Shown one piece after another: positions 1 through 7,123 of a DNA stretch of 10,923 nucleotides (position 1 is the first letter of the stretch; each line of letters begins with the position of its first letter). The translations under genes were made by a program, and so were the position numbers. The stretch is taken from contig JALNYB010000039.1 of the NCBI GenBank assembly GCA_023230065.1, forward strand, positions 1 to 10,923. The letters are read 5' to 3'. This DNA comes from Candidatus Methanomethylophilaceae archaeon. Its GTDB lineage: Archaea; Thermoplasmatota; Thermoplasmata; Methanomassiliicoccales; Methanomethylophilaceae. The notes under the pieces are model-generated. The model searched no databases. It was not told the origin of the DNA and was given only the letters and a program-made list of their open reading frames with translations.

Positions 1-3000
1 ATTTCACAAGGATCGGGCTGTCTGCGACATTGGCTCCAATCGAGGCTATCGCTGGCTATCTCGTGGGATGCAATTTAGATGGGACATCCAGAGATGTAAC
101 GCTTATTCAGTCGGATTCTAAGAAGATCCTGGACCTGAAAGTCATATGTCCTACAGAGGATATGACCACTTTATCGTCAGATATAGTCAATTCTATGATG
201 TATGACAAGCTGAAAGAGCTTGTAGATACACACGATACCACGTTGATATTCACAAATACGCGTTCCGGAGCGGAGAGTGTTGTTTACAAACTCAAGGAGA
301 GAGGACTTGAGAATATCGAAGTCCATCACAGCTCTCTGGGAAAAGAAGTAAGGTTGGACGTCGAGGAACGTCTCAAGAGAGGAGAGATCAAATGTGTTGT
401 ATCATCTACTTCTCTGGAATTAGGTATCGATATCGGTTCTGTGGACCTCGTGTGTCAGATAGGTTCCCCTAAGTCTGTTGCAAAAGGACTTCAGAGGATC
501 GGACGTAGCGGACACAGTTTTGGAAAAGTTGCAAAAGGTCGCCTCATGGTATTCGATCCTGACGATCTAGCAGAATGCGCAGTCATGTGCCGTGCGGCAC
601 ATCAGAGCAATATTGATCGTGTCGGTATTCCTGAGAATTGTCTAGATGTTCTCTCTCAGACTGTTGTGGGAATGAGTTTGGATAACAGATGGGGAGTTGA
701 CGAATCGTATGAGATGGTCAAAGGTTCGTATTGTTACCGTAATCTTTCGAAAGAGAGTTTCATCAACGTTCTGAGATACTTGGGAAGTAAGGATGAACAC
801 GAAGGTGTTTATTCCAAGATATGGTATGACGAGGAAGAGAATCAATTCGGAAGGAAGAAAGGTTCTAGAATGATCTATTTCATGAACCTGGGAACAATTC
901 CTGAAGAGGCCAATTATCGTGTTGTCACGAGTCATGGTTCAACAGCAGGGGAGCTTTCCGAGAAATTCGTCGAAAGACTTTCTCCAAGAGACGTCTTCGT
1001 TTTGGGGGGGAGATCCTATGAGTTCGTGCGTTCCAAAGGAATGATTGCACACGTCAAAGAAGCAAGCGGAAGGAAACCCACAGTACCATCATGGGCAGGG
1101 GAGATGCTTCCAAGAAGTTTCGATCTCTCTATGGATGTAGCACAGTTTAGAAAAGAGATGTCCGCGCATCTCGATGATGATGTAGATACAGAGGACCTTG
1201 TTCCTAAGATCAGCGAGGAGTTCGATATCGACGAAGGTTCTGCGAGAAGTATAATTTCTTATTTCAAGGAGCAGAAAGCTGTTACAGGATTCATCCCGGA
1301 TAGTGACAACTTGGCGATCGAAGAATATATCGATCCGTCTAACAATCAAAGGATCATTTTCCATTATCCGTTTGGAAGAAGGGTCAATGATGCGTTGTCC
1401 AGAGCATATGCGTACAGGATAACGAATCTTGTTGGTGCTAACGTCTCGGTCACAGTCACGGACGATAATTTCATGATCGGCACTTCCAGGAAGATCGATA
1501 TCACAGAGATCCCGGGAATGTTGAATGCTAAGGATTTGGATACTATTCTTAGGAAAGCCATTAAGGATTCAGAGATATTCAAACTCAGGTTCAGACACAC
1601 TGCCGCACGCAGTTTCATGATCCTTAGGAATTACATGGGGCGCCCCATATCGGTCAACAGACAGCAGGTCAGGTCCACCTATTTGCTTGAGACACTCGGT
1701 AACATGGAGAATGAACCGGTCATCGAAGAGACCTACAGAGAGGTTCTTGAAGATGATATGGATGTAAAGAATGCGAAAGTCGTTCTTGAAATGATCGAGA
1801 ATGGCAAGATGGGCGTTAAATTATTGCCATTTACAGGGACTCCGTCTCCATTTGCACATTCGGTCATTCTTTCAGGGTTCTCAGACATAGTTCTTATGGA
1901 GGATAGATCGGCGCTTCTCAAGGAACTTCATCGTAAAGTTCTATACCGTGCGTTAGGTGATGGGGTAAAGGATTTTGAGTTTGAAGAAGACCAAGTAATA
2001 CCGTATTTCAGACATAAGATCGGACGCATAACCTGCAAAGAGGATATTCCGAAGATGCTCATGCGCACAGGGCCTCTCCAGGCCATTAGAGAGCGCGGAC
2101 ATAATATCTATGCATACTGTGACGAAGACAAGAAGATAATCGATGATTGGGTAAGAGAGTTGATCAAGGACGGAACGTTGGGAACAGTGTTCCTGGATGA
2201 ACCGCATATAATGGTTGCAAGTGAGATTCCTATATACGCTGCAGCCACGGCAAAGGAACGTGAACTCACCGAGATCGATCATAAAGTGTACAATTGTATC
2301 GAGAAAAGGACAGCTATGAGTGAAATCACTACAAAGCTCGAGATCAGTGAGGACATGACATTCAGATCCATCAGGAAATTGGAGTCGATGTACATGATCA
2401 CAAGATCCGATATTGCTGCCAATAACAGGTGGTATTTCTCAAAGGCAGAATACCCGAAACTCGATAAAATGACTTGTTTGGATAAAGTGGTTTTCAGATA
2501 TCTCGGATGTTTCGCACCTGCCACGATACAGGAGATAGCATTTGTATTATCGATTCCAGATGATGATGTACGTTTGGCGTTGGATTCGCTCGTAAGGAGT
2601 GAAGAGGTCTCGAGAGGATTCTTCTTGATTTCAGAGAAAGATCAGTACATGATATCTCTCGATCGTATGAGGCTTCAGGCCGGTAGGGAGAACGTATTCG
2701 ATTATGATACGGTCGAAGATTTCAGATTGACAAAAGGAGAGTCTTTCGATACGATCGAGGACTTCTTCAGATTCTACAGGTCTGCAGGAAGCGAGATTGA
2801 TGTTTTCCACAGAGTGAAGAATTTCGACCTCCAAGAGTGGTATGCTATGAGGGAATCTGAGCGTATTCTTCTGGGAAGGTTCGTCAGAGGAAAAGTAAGG
2901 TACGTCCTTGCAGAAGACGGGGACCGTTTGGCCAGTTTAAGGCCAGACGAGTCAACGGATGAAGATAAGAAACTCTTGACGAGGATCGATGGTCTTGGAC

Positions 3001-4751
3001 AGGCGACAATGAGACAGCTTGTTGCAGAGACAGGCCGTGATAAGGATGAGATCAAGGAAATCATCCAAAGATTGGATCGTTCGTTGAAGATCGTACGTGC
3101 ATTCGATGAGAGGGAAGATTGGGGAACAGAAAACACATACAAGGTGTATCATCCTAATCCATTGGATTATAATCCCATGGAGCAACTCATAAAGGAAGCT
3201 ATAACATCCAACGGACCGATACCCGCTCAGGCGCTTCGTTTCTTGTTGGGAATAGATTCTGACGATGTTGAAAAATATGCAAAAGCCGTTGGCGCGGAGA
3301 CCATTCTAGTTGGAAGTGGACAGAATCAGATGTATGTGATGCCTGAGGAGATTCCGCTTCTGAATAAGCCAAAAGTAGAGGAGTGTAAGGTTAGGATCCT
3401 TTCCATGTTCGACCCAGATTTAGGTTCGAAATGGTCCGAATTATCTGCACGTTATGGTGACAGATGGGTCTATCCATTGACAAAAGGAAGTCGCGTCATT
3501 GGTGCGATGGAAATATGGGAAATGTCTGGATGCATCGAGATCAGAGGCATCGATGCCGATTCTACCGATTACATGGATGAGATTTTGGATGCTGTTGACG
3601 ATTTAATGGAATTCTACAAGATGAAAGGTGTGGATGTCGTCAGGATAAGAGAAGTAATGGGTGTTGACATTGAGAAGCTGGATGAGAATATCGTCGCATT
3701 ACATGAAGCTCACGGTTATTCTTTGGTCAATGGATTCTATGCTAAAGGAAGGTTCATCACACGGACCATGACTGAGAGTGAGATGTTAAGCTACGTGTTC
3801 AGTAAACAGAAGGTCTCCAAAGGTGCAAAGTATGGTACGGTGGATCGCGCTGTGGCGGCTAGAGGATATATAAGAAATGATCAGGAGATTCTCACAAGAG
3901 TGATAGAGAAGACATCCATCAAGAAACAGGTAGACCGCGGAAATCTCATAAGGATGACATTATCGCCTCCGTTCGTAGGTTACACTACGAGGGAGTTCGC
4001 ACCTCTTTATCGTGCGGCTAAAGAGGGAAGTCTTGACGAGGATATGAGGTCAGTGTTCTTGCTGATCAAGGACAGGCAGCCCGTGTCTAGAAAGGAGATC
4101 CTTGCGAATTCTGTATTATCTACAGAGAAGACGATGGAAACGTTGTCTGAGTTGTCAAAATTATCTGCTATTTACCAGGATGCGGATTCATATTACAGCT
4201 TAGTGCCAATCAGGGATGTCGATCCGAAGGATGCTTTGAAAGAGGTCATCAAGATGCATTTCAAAGACTTCGGGATATTCACTGCAGAAGGACTTTCCCA
4301 GTTCATGAGTATCAGGATGGGAATAACAAGGCGCATACTCGCGGAGTTAGAGGATGAAGGATACCTTGTCAAAGGTTTCTTGCTTGAGAATGATCCGACT
4401 CTTAGATGGATATTAGCAACAGATAAGGATATCAAACCTAAACCATTCATCGAGAGATTCTTACTAAATACGCAAGATAATCTGCATTATTATCTAAGGG
4501 ACCACATTAAGAAATTATGCGGAGCATCCGAATGTGTTATATTCGCAGGTACTGAGATCATAGGTTCATTCAAGGGAAAGGTTGCGATATCTGGTGCAAA
4601 GGTCGAGGATTTCAAGGGTTCTGATAAAGCTAACAGATACATCAAAGAGGTAGCAAAATCACTTGGTGTTAAGATAGACGAAGGCAAATCTTCTGAGGAT
4701 GAGGATTGGGATGTGTCAGAATTCTATCTTAAAACGAATCCTGGAGCATGA
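1..4751 (+). CDS. lhr: Lhr-family large ATP-dependent helicase with long C-terminal extension (5' partial)
   Basis: Superfamily 2 helicase of the Lhr group, which translocates on and unwinds nucleic acid and is linked to DNA repair. The frame is open from base 3 and begins inside motif III (RIGLSAT, bases 9-29), so the start, Walker A and DEAH-type box lie upstream. Visible are motif IV (LIFTNTRSGAE, about 243-275), motif V (SSTSLELGIDIG, 402-437) and motif VI (LQRIGRSGH, 486-512). Then come Lhr-core signatures GTIPEE (about 891), PSWAGEM (about 1086), FHYPFGRRVN (about 1359) and PSPFAH (about 1845). Archaeal Lhr proteins usually end soon after that last motif. Here about 930 more residues follow, including at least six winged-helix-like stretches (about 2262-2399, 2463-2654, 2961-3104, 3177-3344, 4032-4205, 4227-4415). 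The part in the window alone is about 1,580 residues. The TTG at base 30 is not the real start. It stops with TGA and precedes the HTH gene by 70 bases. Confidence 0.93.
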   Translation, partial: FTRIGLSATLAPIEAIAGYLVGCNLDGTSRDVTLIQSDSKKILDLKVICPTEDMTTLSSDIVNSMMYDKLKELVDTHDTTLIFTNTRSGAESVVYKLKERGLENIEVHHSSLGKEVRLDVEERLKRGEIKCVVSSTSLELGIDIGSVDLVCQIGSPKSVAKGLQRIGRSGHSFGKVAKGRLMVFDPDDLAECAVMCRAAHQSNIDRVGIPENCLDVLSQTVVGMSLDNRWGVDESYEMVKGSYCYRNLSKESFINVLRYLGSKDEHEGVYSKIWYDEEENQFGRKKGSRMIYFMNLGTIPEEANYRVVTSHGSTAGELSEKFVERLSPRDVFVLGGRSYEFVRSKGMIAHVKEASGRKPTVPSWAGEMLPRSFDLSMDVAQFRKEMSAHLDDDVDTEDLVPKISEEFDIDEGSARSIISYFKEQKAVTGFIPDSDNLAIEEYIDPSNNQRIIFHYPFGRRVNDALSRAYAYRITNLVGANVSVTVTDDNFMIGTSRKIDITEIPGMLNAKDLDTILRKAIKDSEIFKLRFRHTAARSFMILRNYMGRPISVNRQQVRSTYLLETLGNMENEPVIEETYREVLEDDMDVKNAKVVLEMIENGKMGVKLLPFTGTPSPFAHSVILSGFSDIVLMEDRSALLKELHRKVLYRALGDGVKDFEFEEDQVIPYFRHKIGRITCKEDIPKMLMRTGPLQAIRERGHNIYAYCDEDKKIIDDWVRELIKDGTLGTVFLDEPHIMVASEIPIYAAATAKERELTEIDHKVYNCIEKRTAMSEITTKLEISEDMTFRSIRKLESMYMITRSDIAANNRWYFSKAEYPKLDKMTCLDKVVFRYLGCFAPATIQEIAFVLSIPDDDVRLALDSLVRSEEVSRGFFLISEKDQYMISLDRMRLQAGRENVFDYDTVEDFRLTKGESFDTIEDFFRFYRSAGSEIDVFHRVKNFDLQEWYAMRESERILLGRFVRGKVRYVLAEDGDRLASLRPDESTDEDKKLLTRIDGLGQATMRQLVAETGRDKDEIKEIIQRLDRSLKIVRAFDEREDWGTENTYKVYHPNPLDYNPMEQLIKEAITSNGPIPAQALRFLLGIDSDDVEKYAKAVGAETILVGSGQNQMYVMPEEIPLLNKPKVEECKVRILSMFDPDLGSKWSELSARYGDRWVYPLTKGSRVIGAMEIWEMSGCIEIRGIDADSTDYMDEILDAVDDLMEFYKMKGVDVVRIREVMGVDIEKLDENIVALHEAHGYSLVNGFYAKGRFITRTMTESEMLSYVFSKQKVSKGAKYGTVDRAVAARGYIRNDQEILTRVIEKTSIKKQVDRGNLIRMTLSPPFVGYTTREFAPLYRAAKEGSLDEDMRSVFLLIKDRQPVSRKEILANSVLSTEKTMETLSELSKLSAIYQDADSYYSLVPIRDVDPKDALKEVIKMHFKDFGIFTAEGLSQFMSIRMGITRRILAELEDEGYLVKGFLLENDPTLRWILATDKDIKPKPFIERFLLNTQDNLHYYLRDHIKKLCGASECVIFAGTEIIGSFKGKVAISGAKVEDFKGSDKANRYIKEVAKSLGVKIDEGKSSEDEDWDVSEFYLKTNPGA

Positions 4752-4791
4752 AACCGGATAAATATGTTCTGTTTTGGACGTTCACATCAGG

Positions 4792-4799
4792 TTTTAATA
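4792..4799 (+). promoter_or_regulatory. TATA box of the HTH regulator gene (likely leaderless)
   Basis: TTTTAATA is centred about 26 bases upstream of the ATG at 4822. This is the spacing at which an archaeal TATA box places the transcript start at or next to the start codon. No Shine-Dalgarno sequence precedes the ATG, which agrees with a leaderless mRNA. A second AT-rich stretch (ATAAATAT, 4758-4765) directly after the lhr stop is a weaker alternative. The element suggests the HTH gene has its own promoter rather than depending on lhr. Confidence 0.5.
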
Positions 4800-4821
4800 G
4801 ACGTAATCTATTGTTAACTCT

Positions 4822-5217
4822 ATGAAGACCCCATGTGAGATCGTTGTTTGGTATGTGCTTCCTACGATCAGAAGGGAATTGGCAAGAGAATTAGTTGATT
4901 TCTATGGAATGAAACAGGCAAAAGTAGCAAAATTATTTGGTGTTACAGATGCGGCTATCTCGCAGTATCTTAAGAATAAGAGAGGAGATAGTAGCTTCAT
5001 AGAACAGAGTGAGCAATACTATGTGTTTGAGAAGGAGATCAAGGATTCTGCGAAATTTATTGCGGAAGGTACTTCTGATATCTCCGTAGAGATGTGCAGG
5101 ATATGTGGTATTGTAAAGGATATCGGTCTTTTGGCAGAGATATATTCAGATAATACGCATGTCCCAGCACCGGCATGTGCATGGGGAGATCACGGATTCG
5201 TAAAAGGTCCTATATGA
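4822..5217 (+). CDS. Archaeal XRE-like HTH transcriptional regulator (COG2522 type), cysteine-containing
   Basis: A 131-residue protein resembling the archaeal predicted regulators of COG2522, which start with the same kind of sequence (MKTPCEIVVWYVLP, residues 1-14). Residues 31-54 are a helix-turn-helix: KQAKVAKLFGVT, then a recognition helix AAISQYLKNKRG. The C-terminal half has a CRIC pair (Cys92, Cys95). With Cys5 and Cys119 this makes four cysteines that could bind a metal or Fe-S cluster or sense redox state; that is inference. The ATG at 4822 fits the conserved family start and lies one TATA spacing downstream of 4792-4799. The last nine codons overlap the 3' end of the convergent ogg gene by 28 bases. 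The DNA target is unknown; the flanking lhr and ogg genes are the obvious candidates. Confidence 0.85.
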   Translation: MKTPCEIVVWYVLPTIRRELARELVDFYGMKQAKVAKLFGVTDAAISQYLKNKRGDSSFIEQSEQYYVFEKEIKDSAKFIAEGTSDISVEMCRICGIVKDIGLLAEIYSDNTHVPAPACAWGDHGFVKGPI

Positions 5218-6002
5218 TCACTGTGGTAAAGGAATTCCTGAGCGTATCCAGCATATTTGCCGAATTTATCTCTTCCGAATTGTGACATTTTATGATATGT
5301 TCCGGTTACACCATAACACGATTCGAGGCAATTGGATATACGAGCATCGACGGGGAATGCTTCCAAATGATCGAATGCGAATAATGCAACACAGTCAGCT
5401 ACTTTTGGTCCGACCCCATTGATGGTCATGAGTTCTTTTGTGCATCTTTCATAGTCCATTTCTGATATGGTGTCAAGGTCAATTTCCCCGTTTTCAGTTC
5501 TTTCTGCGAGTTCTATGAACCTATTCTCTCTGAAACCGAGTTTACACATTTTTGTATTTTCTTTTTTGTCCAAGATCTGTTTTGGTGTTGGAAATTCACG
5601 TCTTTTTCCGAGATCAGTTCCGAAAGTGTCGCATACAGCTTCTGTCATCTTTGCAATGCGTTTTATATTGACGTTGGTAGCAAGGACATATGTTGCAAGG
5701 CATTCCCATCTGTTCTGCCTTAAAATCCGGAGTCCTGGACAGGCTTTAGACAAGTTTGCGACATAAGGGTCTGAATTTGATATATCTTTTATTATTTCGG
5801 CAAGATCATCTTCATTTCTAAAATATTTCAAGAGTTTGTTTTTGTCGGAGGACCCGCTGCAATCGAAGCCGTTCTCCGTTTGAGTAAGGGTCACAACCTC
5901 ATTACCTAGTACACCTTCCCAAGAATTGGCCGTTTTTCTCCAACGATGAGCTTGTCCACAGCCCAAAGTTGGATCTAAAGAGACATCGAGTTCGATATGC
6001 AT
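5190..6002 (-). CDS. ogg: 8-oxoguanine DNA glycosylase/AP lyase, OGG1 type
   Basis: A base-excision repair enzyme that removes 8-oxoguanine from DNA and cleaves the abasic site by beta-elimination. The 270 residues show the OGG1 plan. The N-terminal domain carries GQAHRW (16-21; GQSFRW in human OGG1). RQNRWECLATYVLA (95-108) and NIKRI (112-116) lie in the helical core, followed by a helix-hairpin-helix GVGPKVADC (196-204) and FPVDARI (216-222). Lys200 matches the catalytic Lys249 of OGG1, and Asp219 matches Asp268. The many cysteines (15, 48, 88, 101, 124, 153, 187, 204 and others) are unusual but unexplained. The ATG at 6002 has a strong TATA box 18-28 bases upstream and no Shine-Dalgarno, so the mRNA is probably leaderless. 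It stops with TGA, converges with and overlaps the HTH gene by 28 bases, and diverges from the endonuclease IV gene. Confidence 0.9.
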   Translation of the reverse strand: MHIELDVSLDPTLGCGQAHRWRKTANSWEGVLGNEVVTLTQTENGFDCSGSSDKNKLLKYFRNEDDLAEIIKDISNSDPYVANLSKACPGLRILRQNRWECLATYVLATNVNIKRIAKMTEAVCDTFGTDLGKRREFPTPKQILDKKENTKMCKLGFRENRFIELAERTENGEIDLDTISEMDYERCTKELMTINGVGPKVADCVALFAFDHLEAFPVDARISNCLESCYGVTGTYHKMSQFGRDKFGKYAGYAQEFLYHSDHIGPFTNP

Positions 6003-6019
6003 AGTCTTTGTATCTTAGC

Positions 6020-6030
6020 TTAAATATATA
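6020..6030 (-). promoter_or_regulatory. TATA box of ogg (leaderless)
   Basis: On the minus strand the sequence is TATATATTTAA, 18-28 bases upstream of the ogg ATG (6000-6002). This is a strong archaeal TATA box at leaderless spacing. It is the clearest element on the ogg side of the divergent region. Confidence 0.65.
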
Positions 6031-6091
6031 CAAAATTTGGAAAAAATGAATACAGAGTCGCTTCTGAATTCATCATATCTTTTATCAAATC

Positions 6092-6107
6092 AAAAATATA
6101 TAAAAAT
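6092..6107 (+). promoter_or_regulatory. Candidate TATA box for the endonuclease IV-like gene
   Basis: AAAAATATATAAAAAT is the strongest TATA-like stretch on the plus strand of the 190-base region between the divergent ogg and endonuclease IV genes. A start about 25 bases downstream, near 6125, would give a leader of roughly 68 bases that includes the 6150-6165 palindrome. An alternative leaderless promoter would use the weaker AATAATGAAAT (about 6161-6171). The rest of 6003-6192 shows nothing else that can be supported. Confidence 0.4.
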
Positions 6108-6149
6108 GTTATAGAATTTTGCATTAGAGAATTATTTTTCAATAACTGA

Positions 6150-6165
6150 ATTATTCGCGAATAAT
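6150..6165. promoter_or_regulatory. Perfect 16-bp palindrome upstream of the endonuclease IV-like gene (operator candidate)
   Basis: ATTATTCGCGAATAAT equals its own reverse complement over 16 bases and ends 27 bases before the ATG at 6193. It lies where a regulator could block or assist transcription of the gene downstream. In RNA it could fold as a 6-bp stem with a CGCG loop. Such symmetry is typical of dimeric HTH regulator sites. Which protein binds is unknown; the HTH protein encoded at 4822-5217 is one candidate by proximity only. Confidence 0.45.
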
Positions 6166-6192
6166 GAAATAGATTGATACGGATTAGTAGAT

Positions 6193-7002
6193 ATGAGATT
6201 TGGTCCCGCAGGATATCCGACTAAAGGAAAAACACCAGAAGGTTCGCTTTAGTATACGAAAGAGATTGGGTTGAATGCTTTAGAAGTAGAGTTTGTTCGC
6301 GGAGCAAGGATAACTTCAGAGAGGGCAAGGATTCTCGGCGCATGTGCAAAGAGTTTAGACATAAGACTTAGTTGTCATGCGCCGTATTTCATAAGTTTTA
6401 ATTCAGAGACCCAGGAAACTCGCGAGAAGAGTATCAATTGGGTCATGGATACGGTCCATGCAGCTCACGAAATGGGCGCTTATATAATTGTTATTCATGC
6501 AGCATCATACGGAAAATCTCCAGAGACAGCGTTACCTTCAGTTATTGACGGACTTACAAAATGCAAGAATATGATGGATGATGAGGGCATCGAAGATGTT
6601 ATTCTTGGTGTGGAGACGATGGGAAAGAAAGGTCAATTCGGCACTTTGAAAGAGATCGGTCAGGTTATGGAACATGTTGATGGAGTTTATCCGGTTCTCG
6701 ATGTTGCACATGTTCATGCAAGAGGTATCGGGTGTCTTAAAACAAAGAAGGATATGCAAGATTTGACTGACGAGTTTTTTCTGCTTTGTGGAAAAACTGC
6801 ACATTTTCACATAAGTTGTATAAAATATGGGGAAAAAGGAGAGATATCTCATCTTCCTTTGGATGTAAAGGAACCTGATATGCAAAATCTTGCAGATGTA
6901 CTGGCAGATTCAAAACGGGATTGTAATTTTATCTGTGAGTCACCTTTGATGGAAGAGGATGCAGTAGTGTTCAGGAATATGTTTCCTAAGTACCGCCAAT
7001 GA
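6193..7002 (+). CDS. nfo: Endonuclease IV-like AP endonuclease with in-frame TAG (probable pyrrolysine) at codon 20
   Basis: A TIM-barrel enzyme of the AP endonuclease 2/endonuclease IV family, which cuts DNA 5' of abasic sites using bound metal. Read from the ATG at 6193 with TAG (6250-6252) as a sense codon it has 269 residues. The N-terminus MRFGPAGYP, followed after the TAG by YTKEIGLNALEVEFVRG, fits the archaeal family without a gap. Metal-ligand candidates follow the family order: His62 (CHAPY), His102 (IHAAS), Glu141 (GVETMG), Asp170 and His173 (LDVAHVH), His206 (FHIS), His220 (ISHLPL), Glu249 (CESP). The equivalent of E. coli Asp229 is not obvious. A start at TTG 6271 would lose the first strand and helix of the barrel; the next in-frame ATG, about residue 85, would also lose His62. 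There is no clear Shine-Dalgarno. It stops with TGA, 41 bases before the tRNA gene. A pseudogene or sequencing error at TAG is the alternative. Confidence 0.82.
6250..6252 (+). other. In-frame amber codon, candidate pyrrolysine site
   Basis: TAG at codon 20 of the endonuclease IV-like gene, in the context CTT-TAG-TAT. The residues on both sides fit the protein family in one continuous frame, so no frameshift or indel is needed to explain it. In the predicted fold it lies at the start of the first barrel helix, away from the metal-binding residues, where family members vary. Whether it is decoded as pyrrolysine depends on pylT/pylS in the genome, which are not in this window. Confidence 0.65.
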
Positions 7003-7010
7003 AGTAAAGC

Positions 7011-7018
7011 TTTTTATT
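7011..7018 (+). promoter_or_regulatory. TATA box of the tRNA-Thr gene
   Basis: TTTTTATT lies 26-33 bases before the first base of the tRNA, the usual archaeal TATA-to-start distance. It begins only 9 bases after the stop codon of the endonuclease IV-like gene, so the tRNA has its own promoter packed into a 41-base gap. Confidence 0.55.
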
Positions 7019-7043
7019 CTCTGTATCAATCATCAGTCTACAA

Positions 7044-7118
7044 GCCACTGTGGCTCAGCGGTAGAGCGGCAGTTTCGTAAACTGTCGGTCGAGGGTTCAA
7101 TTCCCTCCAGTGGCTCCA
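7044..7118 (+). tRNA. tRNA-Thr, anticodon CGT, with encoded CCA end
   Basis: A full cloverleaf can be folded by eye. The acceptor is GCCACTG/CAGTGGC (7 pairs); the D arm is GCTC/GAGC with loop AGCGGTA. The anticodon stem is GCAGT/ACTGT (one G-T pair) with loop TTCGTAA. The variable region is CGGTC, and the T arm is GAGGG/CCCTC with loop TTCAATT. The anticodon CGT reads the threonine codon ACG. The discriminator base is T (7115) and the CCA tail is encoded (7116-7118), with no intron. The gene ends 5 bases before the end of the convergent thiC gene. Confidence 0.95.
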
Positions 7119-7123
7119 TAATT

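Noticed and set aside
30..4751. Helicase gene starting at TTG 30
   Set aside because: The frame is open to the window edge, and the residues before base 30 (RIGLSAT) are helicase motif III. The gene is simply cut by the window.
6046..6177. Small frame from ATG 6046, 43 codons if its TAG is read through, ending TGA
   Set aside because: Low-complexity AT-rich sequence that overlaps the TATA box and palindrome, with no recognisable motif and no ribosome binding site. Most likely promoter DNA.
6271..7002. Endonuclease IV gene starting at TTG 6271
   Set aside because: This start only avoids the TAG. It discards MRFGPAGYP and the first barrel helix, which match the family and are in frame with the rest.
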